A stretch of DNA of 64,000 nucleotides from Rapana venosa (GCA_028751875.1 CM054155.1:16554336-16618335); one strand, 5' to 3'. Positions 10,067 through 23,289 are shown, counted from the stretch's first letter. Notes: generated from the letters alone by a model not told the origin. Numbers and translations: made by a program.

Positions 10067-10178
10067 AGAGACTGAGAGAGAGAGAGAGAGACTGAGAAAC
10101 TGAGAGAGAGAGAGAGGAGCATGGAAAATAAGGCGAGAATGTTTGATTTATGGCATTTGTTAATTTATATTATATATA

Positions 10179-10236
<58 letters not shown>
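9827..10236 (+). repeat. Compound TA / ACAC / GA / TA microsatellite
   Basis: TA-rich block (9,833-9,887), ACACAC and GCGAGA transition, GA-rich block (9,897-10,120), short unique spacer, then (TA)n (10,166-10,236). Arg/Glu and Leu/Ser frames across it are by-products. Confidence 0.92.
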
Positions 10237-10238
<2 letters not shown>

Positions 10239-10461
10239 CACAGAAAGCAGACTGGGAAGCTCTGATTAATAGCGATTTCAAATGATGGGGGCTTTTAATT
10301 CTCATATCGTATACGTTCCAAAGGTACATTCACTCTTGTTTGTAACATTCAAGTACTCGACATCTTGCTTGACATACAAGCAAACAATCAATATTTTATG
10401 TTTTACCGAAGACAGACAAGACGAAAAAAACACACCCCTGACGAATGATGGTTATAGCTGC

Positions 10462-10823
10462 CTCTCTTCATTTCTTTCATTTCGAGGATAATGACATGAC
10501 GCTCATGTGCTTTTCTACATCCAGTCCCCGTAATTTTTGTAAATTTTATCACCCGTTCCTACCGGCACACACTGGGTTACTTTTCCAAAATGTTGAACAG
10601 GCTCCTACATGTGCACAAGATGGTATGCGTGCGGTCGCACACAGGACCTCGTTGTATATAATATCATCCGAAAAACTTTCGGGGGTGTGGAGTCGGTACT
10701 GATGTTACTTCCAAGGGAAAAATCCCCTTTAAAGGGCGTACTCTGCGGTGGTTCAAACGTGGACTCGAACGCGGGCCATCAGATGGCGTGCACCTCGCTC
10801 TAACCGCCAGGTTATCTCGCCCT
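10462..10823 (-). mobile_element. SINE-A, near full length with tRNA-like head
   Basis: About 360 bp on the minus strand. The head lies at 10,823-10,747: GGCGAGATAACCTGGCGG start, A-box-like GGTTAGAGCG (about 10,805-10,795) and B box GTTCGAGTCC (10,770-10,761). Then the body, with a segment complementary to ATATCATCCGAA (10,660-10,671), a segment complementary to CCGGCACACACTGG (about 10,561-10,574), and a 3' end complementary to TTTCGAGGATAATG. The AAAT tail is short and degenerate. The head differs from that of SINE-B. The cleanest SINE-A in the window. Confidence 0.8.
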
Positions 10824-11065
10824 CCAAAAATGTCTGATGAGTAAGGCACACGTCAATAAACCTGCCTTCATTCTTCTCTCTCTGAACTCGACGAGGGTCA
10901 GGGGTGCTGTGCACTTGATTCTTCAGGTGAGCTATCTCCGGCATGGAAGGGGAACCTGGGGGTGGAGGGGGGGGGGGGGGGGTATCTCCTCCAAAAAAGG
11001 GTGCGGGGGGAAATGGGCCGGGTTTTTCGAAACCCCACGAGCTCGCAAGAATAATACTTTTTATT
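10824..11065. other. Short unique segment with poly-G
   Basis: Unique sequence with a run of about 17 G at 10,967-10,983. Sequence becomes noisy from here. Confidence 0.4.
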
Positions 11066-11870
11066 TGGGTCAACTATCTTCTATCTATCTATCTATCAAA
11101 ACTATCAAATCATCTATCTATCTTCTTTTCTTTATCTATCAACTATTTTATCATCTACATCAATCTATCTACTATCTTTTTTACTATCGATCTATCTATC
11201 TATCTTCTGTTTTTGTTTCTGTATGTCTGTAAAACTATCTTTTCTAATCTTCTCTCTATCTATCTATCTTTCTATCATCTTTATCTATCAAATTTCTATC
11301 ATCTATCTTTTCTATCGTCTGTCTGTTATCATCTATCTATCTATCTATTTTAACAAATCAAACCTTCACCATCTACTATTATCAATCTATCTATCTATCA
11401 ATCTATCATCTACTATCGGGCCTTTTGTCGGTCTGTCTATCTATCTATCTATCTTCTTTTTATCTATCTACCCTTCTATTTCTATCCTCGATCAATTTTA
11501 TCTATCTGTCTGTCGGGCTGCTTGTCTTTTGTCAAATCTATCTTTCTTTTTCTATCTACTATCTATTTTATCTATTGCTGTCTTTTCTATTTACTATCCA
11601 TCGGCCTATCTATCTATTATCAAATCAAATCATCAAACTACCATCTTCTTTCTATCTACCCTACCCTATTACAAACTATCTATCTATCTATCTATCTATC
11701 TTCTACCCATATTTTAACTATTGTCAAACCCCATCTCCACTATCTTTATCTATCTTTTCCCCTTCTTTTCCCCCCCCTTTTCCTCTTTTCCCCTTCTCTC
11801 TTCTCTCTCTCCTCTCTCTCTCTCTCCTCTCTCATCCCCCTCTCTCTCCCTCTCTCTCCCCAACGGGGAA
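11066..11870 (+). repeat. CTAT/ATCT tetranucleotide array then CT tract
   Basis: About 700 bp dominated by CTAT units, broken every 8-30 bp by single-base slips, runs or odd inserts, then (CT)n at about 11,790-11,860. The frames rich in Ile-Tyr-Leu-Ser are by-products of the 4-bp unit. Confidence 0.9.
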
Positions 11871-13067
11871 ATTTAACACCCCTAGGGCGGGGGGCACAGA
11901 TGAATTTCGAAAAATGTTTGGCTTCTGTCCCCTGGGGCTGAAACCTTTCTTTCACTCTTTGCCTCGTGCTGTGAGCAATGTCTCTTTAAAATTTTGGAGA
12001 ACCTTTCTGAACGGTCTTCTCGCTGGGGGGGGCTTTGGGGTGGGCTTCCCCAGTTGTTCAGGTCGAGTTCGGGGCCTTAAAGCCCCCCTTTTTGCAACTT
12101 TCTTTGAATGGGCAGACTGTGTCTTCCTTTTTTGGTGACGTTTTCCCTCACAACCCCTTTTCAAGGGGAAATTTTTTTAGGGATATATATAGGTATATTT
12201 TATATATATTATTTTAATATATTTTTAATATATATTATTATATATAATACTTTCCCCAAATATATATATATAGGGGTATATTTTTTTAAAAGAAATATAT
12301 AATTTTTAAATCCCTAACCCCTTTTTGCACTCCCCCTATAACTCTAACCAAGGGGGTAATTTTCAGCAATGTTTTAAAATTGTGGCCGAGACTGCTCTCA
12401 CCTACTTTTTTAATCCAAGCAAACCTCCGGGAAAATAAAGGGGGGCCGGAAAAGCGTGAAGATTAATCCCAAAGTGGGTTTTTGTGTGCTTCCAACCCTT
12501 AGGGAAATTAAACTTCTGAAAAAATTGTCAAAAGTTTTGCTGCTTAATTTTCTGCTTTTGGGTTTTTTTTGTTTTTTTTTTGTTTTGGTTAAATCCCACA
12601 AAATGCTTGCACCGCAAATGCAAAACGCATACAAGGGGGGACGGGTGAAAAAAAAGTATACGATTGCTTACCCCCATTATCCCCCAAAATGAAAGAATTA
12701 TATAATAAAATATATATTAAAAATATATATATATAAAATTTTTATATATATATATATATTTTATAATTTATATTTTTATAAATTTTTATATATTTTTTTA
12801 ACGATGGGAATTTCCTGCCAGACAGTCTTCTCGACCCCAAAGTCCCCCCCCCCCCTTTTTACAAATAGATATTTTTTCCCCCAAGGGGGTTCAGTGTAAT
12901 AAGCGAGAAAAAACTGTGGTGGGTTAAAAATGGGGGGCCCTTTCACTTTGTAACTTCTGCATCATCTTGTCATCATTTTTGTTTAATATGTCAATCGAAT
13001 GCCCAAATTGGGGGGAAACACCAAAAAAAAATTCCCTATTAACACACCGAACACTCACATAATTAGG
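11871..13067. other. Noisy AT-rich sequence
   Basis: Run-rich. TA-rich blocks at 12,180-12,300 and 12,690-12,800. The 11,871-12,170 part has normal complexity but no recognised motif. No gene called. Confidence 0.4.
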
Positions 13068-13181
13068 GTCTCTCTCTCTCTCTCTCCCCCCTCTCTCTCC
13101 TCTCTCCCCCCTCTCTCTCTCTCTCCCCTCTCCTCTCCTCCCCTTTTTCCTCTCTCCTCCCCCTCTCTCTCTCTCTCTCTT
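13068..13181 (+). repeat. CT microsatellite with C runs
   Basis: (CT)n with CCCC interruptions. Confidence 0.85.
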
Positions 13182-13299
13182 GAACCCTCGCCCAAGGGAT
13201 TTTTTCCCCGGGACTAAACACAGGGGTTTCCCACTCCCACGAAAATCCTCCTGTGAGCCAAAACCCCGAAGCCCCTTTTAAAAAAATTTGGGTGAAAAA

Positions 13300-13445
13300 A
13301 ACCAAAAACATCGGGACCCTTTCGGAAAAAATTTAGCCTTTTTTGGGCCATTTGGAACAGATGAAAAAATTTACAAAACAGTATGAAAATTTTGGAGACT
13401 GGATGAAAAGAGCACGTAATTATTTTATTCCTTTTATCTTCAAAA
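13300..13445 (+). mobile_element. SINE-A 3' fragment, degraded
   Basis: Plus-strand counterpart of the SINE-A 3' part: GGAACAGATGAAAAAATTTA (13,352-13,371), GGAGACTGGATGAAAAGAGC (about 13,394-13,413) and a 3' end at TTATCTTC. It faces a minus-strand SINE-A piece at 13,600-13,810. Confidence 0.6.
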
Positions 13446-13599
13446 AAAAAAAAAGAAAAATTAAGAAAAAACCCCAAACGCGACACACAGTGCCTGCTTT
13501 AAAAAAAAAAAAATTTAAAAAAGAAATGTTATCCTTTTTCCTTTCCGGGAACGAAAATTAGCCTACTTTTTTTTACACGCGGAACGGGTTTTAAAAGTT

Positions 13600-13810
13600 T
13601 GTGAAAGAACTTCTGGTATGGGGAAGTGTACACGGGACTGGGTTTATAGTCTCTTTCCTAAGGATTTTTGGGGGGGGGGAGTTGATCGGACCGATTTTAA
13701 CCCCAGGGTAAAAAAATTCCTTCAAGGGGCTTTCCCAGGGGTGGGCGGGAATCGCCCCGTTAGATGGCAAGCTCAACCCTCTAACCCCACAACCCCCCCG
13801 AAACCCCCCC
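13600..13810 (-). mobile_element. SINE-A 5' part, degraded
   Basis: Contains the plus-strand equivalent of GGGTTTATAGTCTC (13,641-13,654), and CGTTAGATGGCAAGC with CTCTAAC (about 13,758-13,785), which matches the tRNA-like head at 10,747-10,823. Heavy run noise. Confidence 0.6.
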
Positions 13811-14465
13811 CCCCCCTTTCTTAGCATAAAAAAACAAACAGTTTTTTTTAAAACCCGCGGGCGGGAAAGAGACGACCAAATCCCCCCCCTCCCCCCCCCT
13901 GTTTCTTTCTAGGGATCCTGGTAAAAAGCAATTCATTTTCCCAAATTGCACGAAACCGGGATATCGGGTTTTCTTGTGTTAAACCTTTCCCTACCCATTT
14001 TGTGGAGGCCCCGGGAAAAAGTTTTTGCAGCCAGTTTCCCCCCACTCCCCTACGCCCTCGGCTTCCGTAAAATTTCTTCCACCGGGGGCCTTTTCCCCCT
14101 TCTGATTTTGTCTTCGCTCGTTTTATGTATTTGTCTTTTCGTTTTCCTTTTTTGTTTTTTTGGGCCTGATTTTTAGCGACAAAAAAGGGGTTTCCCAATT
14201 TACCCTTTTTTTTTGGGGTACAGTTTTTTAAAGACCTTGAACTGAATTCAAATTTTTAGGCTTTAATTTCGGGGAATAAATTTTCTTGAAAAAAACAAAA
14301 ATTTCTTTATTTTTCCCAAAAAAGAATTTTTTCGAATAATCCCCAAAGCTAACGGGTATTTTTTTTTGTGTTTTCTTTCTATCTGTAAAATTTTAAAGTT
14401 TAAAGGGATAAATTCCCTCTCCCTCTGGGGTGTGGGTGTGTTGTGTGGGGTGTGTGGGGGTGTGT
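13811..14465. other. Noisy sequence, no gene seen
   Basis: Run-rich, with a GT-rich end (14,430-14,470). No motif recognised. Confidence 0.35.
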
Positions 14466-14469
14466 GTGT

Positions 14470-14815
14470 TTTTTATTTATTTTTTTTTATTCTTTTAAAA
14501 TCGACATAAGGGAATAACCCCTTTATGTTTTTTTTTATATCAAACCCCCTGTGTATGCGGTTTGTAAATTTTTTCATCTGTTCCCCCCGGGACACACAAT
14601 GGCCTACTCTTCCGAAAATGGGAACGGAAATTTAACGTGTGCGCAAGCGTTCTGCGTGCTTTTCCACAGGGAAAACCCTGGGTTTATAGCCCCAATCTGG
14701 GAGTGTGCACGGGTTTTAAACCCTCCAGAGGAAAATACCCCTTTTAAAAGGGGTTTTCAAACCCCGGGTTTCAGATTGGGGAAAATTTTTCAACCCCACT
14801 ACTTTCCCGCCCCGT
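14470..14815 (-). mobile_element. SINE-A, degraded but nearly full length
   Basis: Plus-strand view: ATTT-rich tail (14,473-14,500), GTGTATGCGGTTTGTAAATT (14,551-14,570), GGACACACAATGGCCTACTC (14,589-14,608), GTTTATAG (about 14,681-14,688), then a head too noisy to show a B box. Same order as the copy at 10,462-10,823. Confidence 0.7.
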
Positions 14816-14964
14816 GTGTGGTTTTGGGGGGGGGGGGGCCGTGCGTGGGCATGCCGTCGGGGTGTGTGTTGGTTTTGGGGTTTGTGATTTTTGGTGAGCA
14901 CATGCACACAGAGAACACTTAAAACGTATACCCCGGGTTTTTTTTTATGTATATTTATTTACCC

Positions 14965-15130
14965 TCTGTCTCTCTCCCCTCTCTCTTACTTTTCTCTCTC
15001 TCTCTCTCTCTCTCCCCCTCTCCTCTCCCCTTTCTCTCCCCTCTCTCTTTTCTCATCCTCTTTTTTCCCCACTCTCTCAAACCTCCCCCCTTCTCTCTTT
15101 TCCCCCTTTTTTCCCTTTTTCCTTTTTAGG
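14965..15130 (+). repeat. CT-rich microsatellite
   Basis: (CT)n with C and T runs, imperfect. Confidence 0.85.
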
Positions 15131-17029
15131 TCATAAATTTCCCCTCTTAAAGAAAAATTTTAAGGGACAGGGGTTTAATGCCACCACATTAATTCATCAA
15201 AAGTTATTAAAATTTGGAAACCATTCGCTTTTTAATCCCAAATCGTATTCCACTTTCCCCTACCCCCCCCCCCTTCCTAAACCCCCCCCCGCCCCCCCCC
15301 CTTTCCCCCCGTCTCACCTCCCAAAATTTCCCCTAAACCCAAATCTTTCCAAAAGGGGACACCACTAAAGAGCACCATCCAAAAAAAACTCAACATCCCG
15401 AAGACGTATTTCCCTTCGCGAATAAAACGTTTTAAAATTTTCCCTCGTATATCCCCCTAGCAACTGAGATGCCAGTAGTTTCCCTTTTTAGAAACCAAAT
15501 TTCGGGCGCTGCTTTCAAAAAAAAGGGTTTTTTTAACATATGGCAATTTCCCTGCCACTTTCGACTTTTTCCTCTCTGGTTTCCCCCGCCAAAGTATTCA
15601 AACCAACAGAGGGGGCCTTCTCCCTTTCTTAGGTTTTGGGTCCTGTGGCGGGGAAGGGGGCACGTGGCCCAGTTTAAGAAAAAAGACAATGCCCCCTGGT
15701 CAGAACGCTTTCCTGTTTAAATTTGGGAATTTCACATTTTACCCCCACAGCGGGACACAAAAACCCTTGGAAAACCCTGTGTGGGGGGGAAATTTTAAAA
15801 AGCGATCCCTTTGGGGAAAACCCAAACGTTTGTTTTTGGGAATAAAACCGGGAAAGGGACTTTTTTCCCTAAACTTTTTGCCCCCTTTCATTGCAAAGCG
15901 ATCCTTGAAAGATTTGAGAGTTTTCCCTATGGACGCGCCCGGGGGTAAGGTTGATAAATGTTGGGGTTAAGTAATCATTCTTTTGCTTTTTTGATCATGA
16001 AACGTTGAGTCATGAAATTCAATACTAACATTTCTTTGATACATTGATATAGTTATGACGTTTTGTCCCCAAGCCCCAAATTTTGTACAAAATACCAAAA
16101 ACCCAAAAAGGGGGATACTTTATGATTTAAAACACCCGTGCCATTAGGGGGAAAACAGTTTGCCCAAAATGGTCCCCCCTCTTTTCGCGGCTGCAAGGGT
16201 TGTTGCTGGGGCAAATTTTGGGTGTTTTTGGGACGCTTTTTGGGGGTTGGTTTGTTTAGCATTGGGCGGGTTGAAATGCTTGCCGAAATTTTTATTTTTT
16301 AAATGGTATCCCCCATATTATCATCATCATTGGATTTGTCCCCCACTTGCTTCGTATCTCAAACATTGGGGGCGGGGACAAAATTTTAAATCCTTTTGTT
16401 TGGAATCTGTGTCTTTTAAACACGGGAAGGGGTTTATAGATTTTAAACCCATGGGGTTTTTAAATTCCTTTTGGGGTTAAAGATGAAATGCAAATAATGA
16501 AAATTTTTGAAAGGTTTTAAAAACCTTTATTGATTTTAGTAATTCTTAAAACCATTAAAAAAATTTAAATTTCATTTTTTGTACTAATTTTTTACACTTA
16601 TTTAAGTTTTTTAAAATTTTAATGAAAAGGGTTTATATATTACCCCCTAAAAAGTAAAATTTTGGTGGGGTTATTTGGGCCCAAAATTTCCCCCAAGCCA
16701 TCCCCTTGCTTCCCAGTTTTACTGGAAAGTTAAATTGGAAGGTAAAGTTTTTTTTTGGGGGGAGTTTCTAAACAAGTTGGACTCACGTACATAGGGACTT
16801 GTGCATGCAAAAAAATTTTTGACAGGGGGAAAATCGGAAAGCAGGGGGGACTTCCGACTGTCATGGCAAATTTTGGGCAGGATCAATTCCCTGGGTTTTT
16901 AAAAGGGTTGGGGATAGGGCTATTTTAAATTTTAAAAAGGGGGATGGAAGGAGGGAGGAAGAACCTGTTAGCAAAATTTCCCTAAAACATTGAAAACCCC
17001 TTAAAGGGAAAGGGGAAGGGAAGGGGGAG
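15131..17029. other. Noisy sequence, no gene seen
   Basis: About 1.9 kb with most bases in runs of 3 or more. Frames up to 106 residues (for example 16,160-16,480) match nothing I recognise. Confidence 0.35.
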
Positions 17030-17375
17030 GAGGGAAAAGGTTTTTCCCCCCCTCCACAATTAAACCCGGGGGTTTTGGGTTCGATTCCCCCCTCCCCCCT
17101 TTTTCCCGGGGAAAAAAAAAAATGGGGAACTGAATGCCCAAAAGCCCTTTCGGTGGGGATTTATAAACCGGGGGGCCCCTTTCAACGCATCAAAACATCT
17201 TCCCACACTTTAAAATTTCCTCCCCCTTTTTTGGAAGAGTAGGCCAGGGTGTGCCGGGGAAACAGATGACAAAATTTACAAAACCGACCCACGGGGGGAT
17301 AGTTTAAAAAAAGCACAGGGTGCTTATTCCAAAAATCCTCATATCAAAAAAAAAAAAATAAAAAAAAAATGAATC
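17030..17375 (+). mobile_element. SINE-A, plus strand, degraded
   Basis: B-box-like GGGTTCGATTCC (about 17,077-17,088), GATTTATAAACCGGG (about 17,158-17,172), GGAAGAGTAGGCC (about 17,233-17,245), ACAGATGACAAAATTTACAA (17,262-17,281) and a 3' end CCTCATATCAAAA with A-rich tail. The same module order as the minus-strand copies. Confidence 0.7.
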
Positions 17376-20300
17376 ATGCTGGGGAAAAATGAAAAAGAAA
17401 AAACCCTTCACAAAAAAAAACCCCGGGCCCAAAATTTAAAGGGATTGTTTTTTTTTTCAAAAAAGGTTTCGTTTTTCCTCCTAAACTACGGTTTGGCCCT
17501 TTCCCCGAAAGAGTCACAGTTTTTTGTGACTGTCGGTTTACCTGAAGGCATGAGTCAGGGCTTTTTTAAAGCTTTGAAAGTGGGGAAATTTACCACTCCT
17601 GATCTCAGGACCCTTTTTTGGGCCGGGAGGGGGTTTTTTTAGGGAAAGCCCAAAACCCAAAGGGCCAAAAGGGCCTGCGTGTTGCCAACGGGAAAAAAGG
17701 GGGGACATTTATGGGCCCCGGGGTTAAATATTTTAACTGCGAGGGCAAAAACTTTTTCTGGTTCGGGTTTCGGTTTTCCTTTCCCCGGGATGAAAGGGAA
17801 AAAAACAACTGCCCAATTGAAAAAAACCTAGATTTTTCTTTGAAGTAGCTGTGGAAAGTGGAAAAAAAAAAACAAAGAAGGGAAAAAAGAGAATGACTAA
17901 TAATATGAACAAAAATAAAGTATTTTGGGGTTTCCCTATTGACTTTAATATTTTTAAATGACTGCATCTCTTTTCACTGTCAAATTGTTTTCCCCAGGCG
18001 GAATTGGGGTTTTTTTTTTTTTTAAAAAAGGTTTTATTACTGCCCTTAAATAAAAGGGAAAAAGAAAAATACACAATCTTCCAAAAAAAACGTTTGTTCA
18101 AAAAAACAAAAAAGGGACATATAAATGTTCAACCTTTGGACCCGGGATGGGGAATTGCACTTTTGGACTCCCACAAAATTTGGCTAGATCTTTTGGCCCT
18201 TGTTCAAAACCCCTGCTTTAATATTTTTCAAAAGCAGTGTACCCCTTTTGGGTAATTTAAAACTTGCAATGCAAAAAAAAAAAAACTCAACAATACAAAA
18301 AAGGGTTTAAAAGGCTGGGGAACCATAGATTTCTTGTAGTTTGTTTTTCTCGATTGGGTTGTAACAGGAACTTGCAAAAGAAAAAAGAATAAGAAAAAAA
18401 TTGTAGAAAATTGCAATCAATTGCACTAGTTTCCAGATCCCCCCGGGAAACATACTATTAAAAAAATAAAAAAGGGTTTGGGATTTTAAAACATATAAAT
18501 TTTTAGTTTTCCCCCAAAGAAACTGGATCACACTTAAAAAGATCTTGCAAACACAAACTCCATCCACGTTAGGGGTTTAGAAATCTTTCCAAGTTTTCAC
18601 ATTTTCAGTTTGTATACAAGATAAACAAAATACTGATTTTGGTTTTTTTCTTTAAAAATTTTTTGGGGAGTCAAAACCGGGCCCCACTTTAAAATTTTTC
18701 AAAACAGTAGTTTCATTGAAAAATTTAAAAACATGGGGGGGGTTTTTTTGGACCTAGTCCCCCCCAAAGGATAAAGTAAGTAGTCACCCAAGGGGAAAGC
18801 GGGATGTGTATTCAAAAACTCAATTTAACCCACATCGGGCCCATATCCTATTTCTTTCTACATAAACCCACACCACACACGTTGTTGGTTTTCCCGCTGT
18901 CTGATTTTTTGGCAGGGGGGAACACAAGGGACATAGGAAGAAAAAAAATCGAATCTTAGAAACTTAAAATTACCTGTATTATAAGTTTTTGGGAGACGAC
19001 TTTTGAAGAAATTTTTGAAAGAAAAAAAACCCCCAGGTTTTAAAACCTTTGAAACCCCCCGGTTTTTTTTTGAAAATTTTTTCCCCTCCTTTCCCCCCCC
19101 CCCCCCAAAATTGGAGGAAAAAAAAATAAAACGGGAAAAACTTTTCTGCAGAATAAAATTTTAGAATAGAACAAAAAACAGAGCAGAACAAACAGAATAG
19201 AACAAACAAAAAGGGGGAAAAGCTATACAATACTTTAAATTTTAAAAAAGTTTTTTTTTTTTGAATTTTTTTGCCTTTTGTTTGGAACAATTTTTTCTCA
19301 GGTTTTAAACCTATTTTTTGTTTTCGCCCCAAAGAAAAAACCCGGGCATTAAACACCTCATCCAAAAGACAGACCTAAAAAAAGAGTCAAAAAACCCAAA
19401 ATCAGATGTGAAAATGTTTTTAAACCCAAATTTTTTTTTTTTTGGGGCACATCTGCCAAAACCCCACATGTCCACTGTCCACATCTTCCACATAGAAGGC
19501 CCAGACCAGTGGTTGAAAAGCAATGAGTTGGTCATTTTTTGAGCTCCCCAAAAAAGGGGTGATTTCCCCCCCCTGCTTTTAGAATTAATACTTTTTTCTT
19601 TTGTTGGCAGACCTTTGGACTGCCCATTAAAAGTTGGCGACCTCTGTGTTGGGGGGCGGGGGCAGGGGCCGCCCAAATGGGGAAATTGGAATCATTGGAC
19701 AAAAGAAGGGTTCCCCCTTGGGTTTGGGAATTAAAAGGGGTGGAAAAAATTTTTTTGGACTGTTTTCATAAACTCAAAAGGGTTTCCCCCCACCCTTTGG
19801 GGTAAATACTTAAAAAGACCTTTCCAATGCTTTCATGGAAAAAAAAATGAAACCCAAATCTTATTTCGCGAAGGCCTTTACATGAAATATTTTCTTCTTT
19901 TAACTTTTCCCCCCAAAACCAAAAAATTTTTACTAAAAGCTCCCCGAAGGGGGCCTGACTTCCGAAAATGACGGGAAAAACCTTCCCCTTTCCCCTTACA
20001 GGGGTTTCCGGGGATACTAAACCTTTCCCCCAGTCCCGAGGGGAAAAGGGAAAAAACTGGGCTACACCCTTTCTTCCGGGTTTTCCTTTACAAAGGGGTG
20101 TTTTCATTTCAACTTAAGGGTTCACCAAATTTTGGGGTTTTTTCATACCCCCGGCCTCTCCCAAAGCCAAACACCGAAGAAATTTTGGAAAGGGTTGTTC
20201 GGGCCCTTTCCCAAAAGGGTGGAGGGCCAACGGTGGGTCTTCCGTTCGGGAGTGGAGGCTTTCCCAAAATTGTGGTTTTTTGGCCCCTTTTTTATGAAAT

Positions 20301-21214
20301 TTAAAAAGGTTGAACGTTTTCATAAAGGGTCCTGTTTTATGCGTTTCCTCCTCCCAACGGAACCTTCGAACCACCCTAAGGAGAAAAAATTTCAGTTTTT
20401 TGGGAAAAAAAAAGGGGGAAGCCTTTTTTTAAAATTTAATCGGGGCCCTTTCCCAATTTTTTAAAATTTTTTGGCCCTTTTAAATTCATTTTAAGCCATG
20501 TTTGTTGGGAAAAAACTTTTTGCTATTTTCCCCCTTTCAAACAAAACCCCTTTTCCCCCAAACCTTTGGGCATTTTTAAAAAAAAACCCCCCAGTTTTTT
20601 CCAAGAGAAAAAAAGGAAAATGAAAGACCCAAAAAATTTTTAAATTCCCCCAAATTTTTAAAAAATTTTAACCAGATCTGGAAATTAAAAAAACTTTTTT
20701 GGGGGTAAAAAAACCCCGGGCCCCTTGCGGGCAAAAAGGTTTCCCTTGTCCACTTTGGGGGCCCCTTGCCCACGGGAGAAACAAGCTCCCAACCCCAAGG
20801 GGAAACTTTTGATGCCGATAAAATTTTGGGAAATCCCCAGTTTTTTGGGGAAAAAAAGCTAAAATTTGCGGGGGCAAAAACCTTTCTTTAAAATTCGACC
20901 GAACAAAGGGGGGTTCTGGCAAAATCCTGGGCTTCCGGGGGTACCCCCGTGATTTTTCCGGGGGCCACACCCCCCAAACCCCCCCCCCCCCCCGTTGGGG
21001 GGCCCCCAAACCATCGGAAAAACGGCCGGAAAAAAAGGGGGGCGAACACTTCGGGGCCCTATTTTCCCCCATTTTCGGTGACCACCCTCAGGGGGGCGGA
21101 AACCACGGGAAAGGGACTGGTTGGAAAAAGGAAAATTTGTTTTTTCCCCCAGAGGGGGGCACCCCTTGGCGTCAAAAACAGTTAAAAAGCTTTGGAGGGC
21201 CATTTGGGGTTAGT
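17376..21214. other. Noisy sequence, no gene seen
   Basis: About 3.8 kb of run-rich sequence. Frames of 60-134 residues on both strands are rich in Lys, Phe, Gly and Pro as expected from AAA, TTT, GGG and CCC runs. No domain, repeat or RNA gene is recognisable. Confidence 0.4.
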
Positions 21215-21259
21215 GGGGGGCGGGAGGGTGGGGGGGGGGAAAAAGGGGGGGGGGGAGGG

Positions 21260-21298
<39 letters not shown>

Positions 21299-21300
21299 GG
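21215..21300. other. Poly-G tract
   Basis: About 85 bp of G runs with scattered A and T, ending sharply at a clean segment. Confidence 0.8.
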
Positions 21301-22199
21301 GCTTTTTCTAGAAATGATTTACTGCTATCAGTGTGAAAAATCCCTTTGCGCATGTAATTCTGCTAAGACATATTTACCCTTAAGAATAAAAAGACTAAAA
21401 AAGCCCTTTGTTAAAACATCTGTTTTATGATTAAAAAAAACATGTTTAAATCAGCATATTTTGTTTCCCACAGATTTTCTGCCCTTTAAAATTGGATAAG
21501 CCTTTTGGGACAAAAACGAAAAATAGCAAATCTATGGGAAAAAAGAAGAAAAGCAGATTTCATGTGCTTGTTTGTAATGGCAAGCGGCAGTTGCAGTTAA
21601 AGTTAGTGGTTAAAAAGATTTAAAAAAATGAAAATTACAAAGCTATAAGATCCTCTTTTTTTTCCCGGTAGGAATGCCCCAGCCCGCAGGTATTTTTTTA
21701 ATGATAGATATGAAAGGAAATGCTCCCCGCTGGGGTTAATCGCCTGCCCAAGTCAGGACTAGCACTTCCAATTTGGGGAAAGGGAATAATTTTATTTAAA
21801 GTTTTTTTCGGAAAAAAAAGGCAGAAAGGAAGGGCCAAAAAAGGGGAAAAAAGACGAAAAGGGGAAAATGACAAAAAAGAAAATGAACAAGGCAGAAACA
21901 AAGAAAAGGGTTAGAAAAGAGAAAATTTAACTAGGACAGAATTTCCAGGGGTTTGGGAATGCTTTTTTAACTGACAAAAACCCAGGCATTCCCCACGGGA
22001 AAATTCTTTTTATTTGATTTTTAAAAAAATCCTTAAGATCCGACTTCGCCTCATGTTTCCAAATTGAGACAATAATTTTGTTTACATTTTGCTAGAGGCA
22101 TGAAGAAAAAGGGAATTTGCCAAAAAAATTTTGGAGAGACGTAAAAAAAAAATCTGGGACGACCCATCAGAAGTCCTCTGAAGTCGGAGTAAAGGGTGC
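21301..22199. other. Unique AT-rich sequence, no gene seen
   Basis: 21,301-21,650 is fairly clean; the rest is run-rich with A-rich blocks (21,800-21,930). No motif recognised. Confidence 0.35.
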
Positions 22200-22366
22200 C
22201 CATTTTGGGGAAGGGGACTTGAAAAAGTCATACACGCAAAAATTCCACCGGTTTTGCTTCCAATTCCCCATGATTCCCAGGGGGTTTATTGATCAGAGTG
22301 CACGTTTGGGTGACCCCCCGGTGTAAAGCTGGGGAACGCACAACAACAAAAAACAAAAACAAAAAC
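22200..22366 (+). repeat. Unclassified interspersed repeat R3, copy 1 with CAA tail
   Basis: GATCAGAGTGCACGTTTGGG (22,291-22,310) and GTGTAAAGCTGGGGAACGCA (22,321-22,340), followed by (CAA)n. It aligns with 49,815-49,935 (CAGAGTGCATATT, GCGTAAAGACTGGGGACGCA, CAA tail). Probably a SINE or LINE 3' end; class unknown. Confidence 0.6.
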
Positions 22367-22864
22367 CCATCAGAGAACAATAGTTTTGGAAAAAAACAAA
22401 AAAAACCAAAACCAATTTTAAAGTGATTAAGTATTGGGGGGGAAGCCAAAGTGAAAACAAAACTCACAAAAAAGGGAAACAAGAAGAAAAACCCCACGAT
22501 TTTAAAAGAGATGGGGGCACATTTAAAAGACACGAGAAACTGTTTTTAGAACAAAAATTGCGCCCAAAAAATAAATGACCACAAGGGAAAAAGGGAAAAT
22601 TTGGGAAGGGAAAACTTTTCCCCCGGCCCAAACAAAAGATCAGACCAAAAAGATGAGCCTTTTAAGCCAAAAAACATGTTTCAAACCTTTAATTGGGGGC
22701 GCCTTTACTGTTTTAAGAAGTCCCTTCTAAAAAAAGAGATACGGGAAAAACGATGGAAATTTTTTTGAGCGGGGGTTTTTGTAAAGCAATAAACCAAAAA
22801 AAAACAAAGCGATTTGGGTTCGAATCATTCACACGCATGCGACTTTTACAAAAAGATTAAGATA
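22367..22864. other. Noisy A-rich sequence
   Basis: A-rich with runs. Nothing recognised. Confidence 0.35.
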
Positions 22865-23200
22865 TTTCAAATTTGGACACAAAAACACATACACATAACA
22901 CACATACACCCCAAAACCCGCGCAAAGCGTTAAAGCACCCCACCACAAAACAAAACACACATATACCCCGCACCGGGTTTGCGCGCGTGCAAAAACGCAC
23001 ACGCAAACCCAGAAAAAACTTTAAAAGGGGGACTTAAATTACAAACACGAGCGCGCCGGCAAAAACACACACACACACAAAACACACACCCACAACACAA
23101 AAACACACACACACACACAAAAAACCCCACACAAAAACCAAAACACACACAAACACAAACACACACACATGCCGTACGCACACATGCATGCACACAACCC
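22865..23200 (+). repeat. CA microsatellite, imperfect
   Basis: (CA)n with AAAA, CCCC and CGCG interruptions. The 22,975-23,060 part contains non-repeat bases. Confidence 0.85.
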
Positions 23201-23289
23201 TATTAGGCAAAGGGGTTCTCTTGAAAGTAGGGAAAAAATAGGGCGAGCATGGGGGGGATAATAGGTCGGGAAAAAGTGTGTCCGAGGTT

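Noticed and set aside
11066..11717. Ile-Tyr-Leu-Ser-rich frames
   Set aside because: Translation of the CTAT microsatellite.
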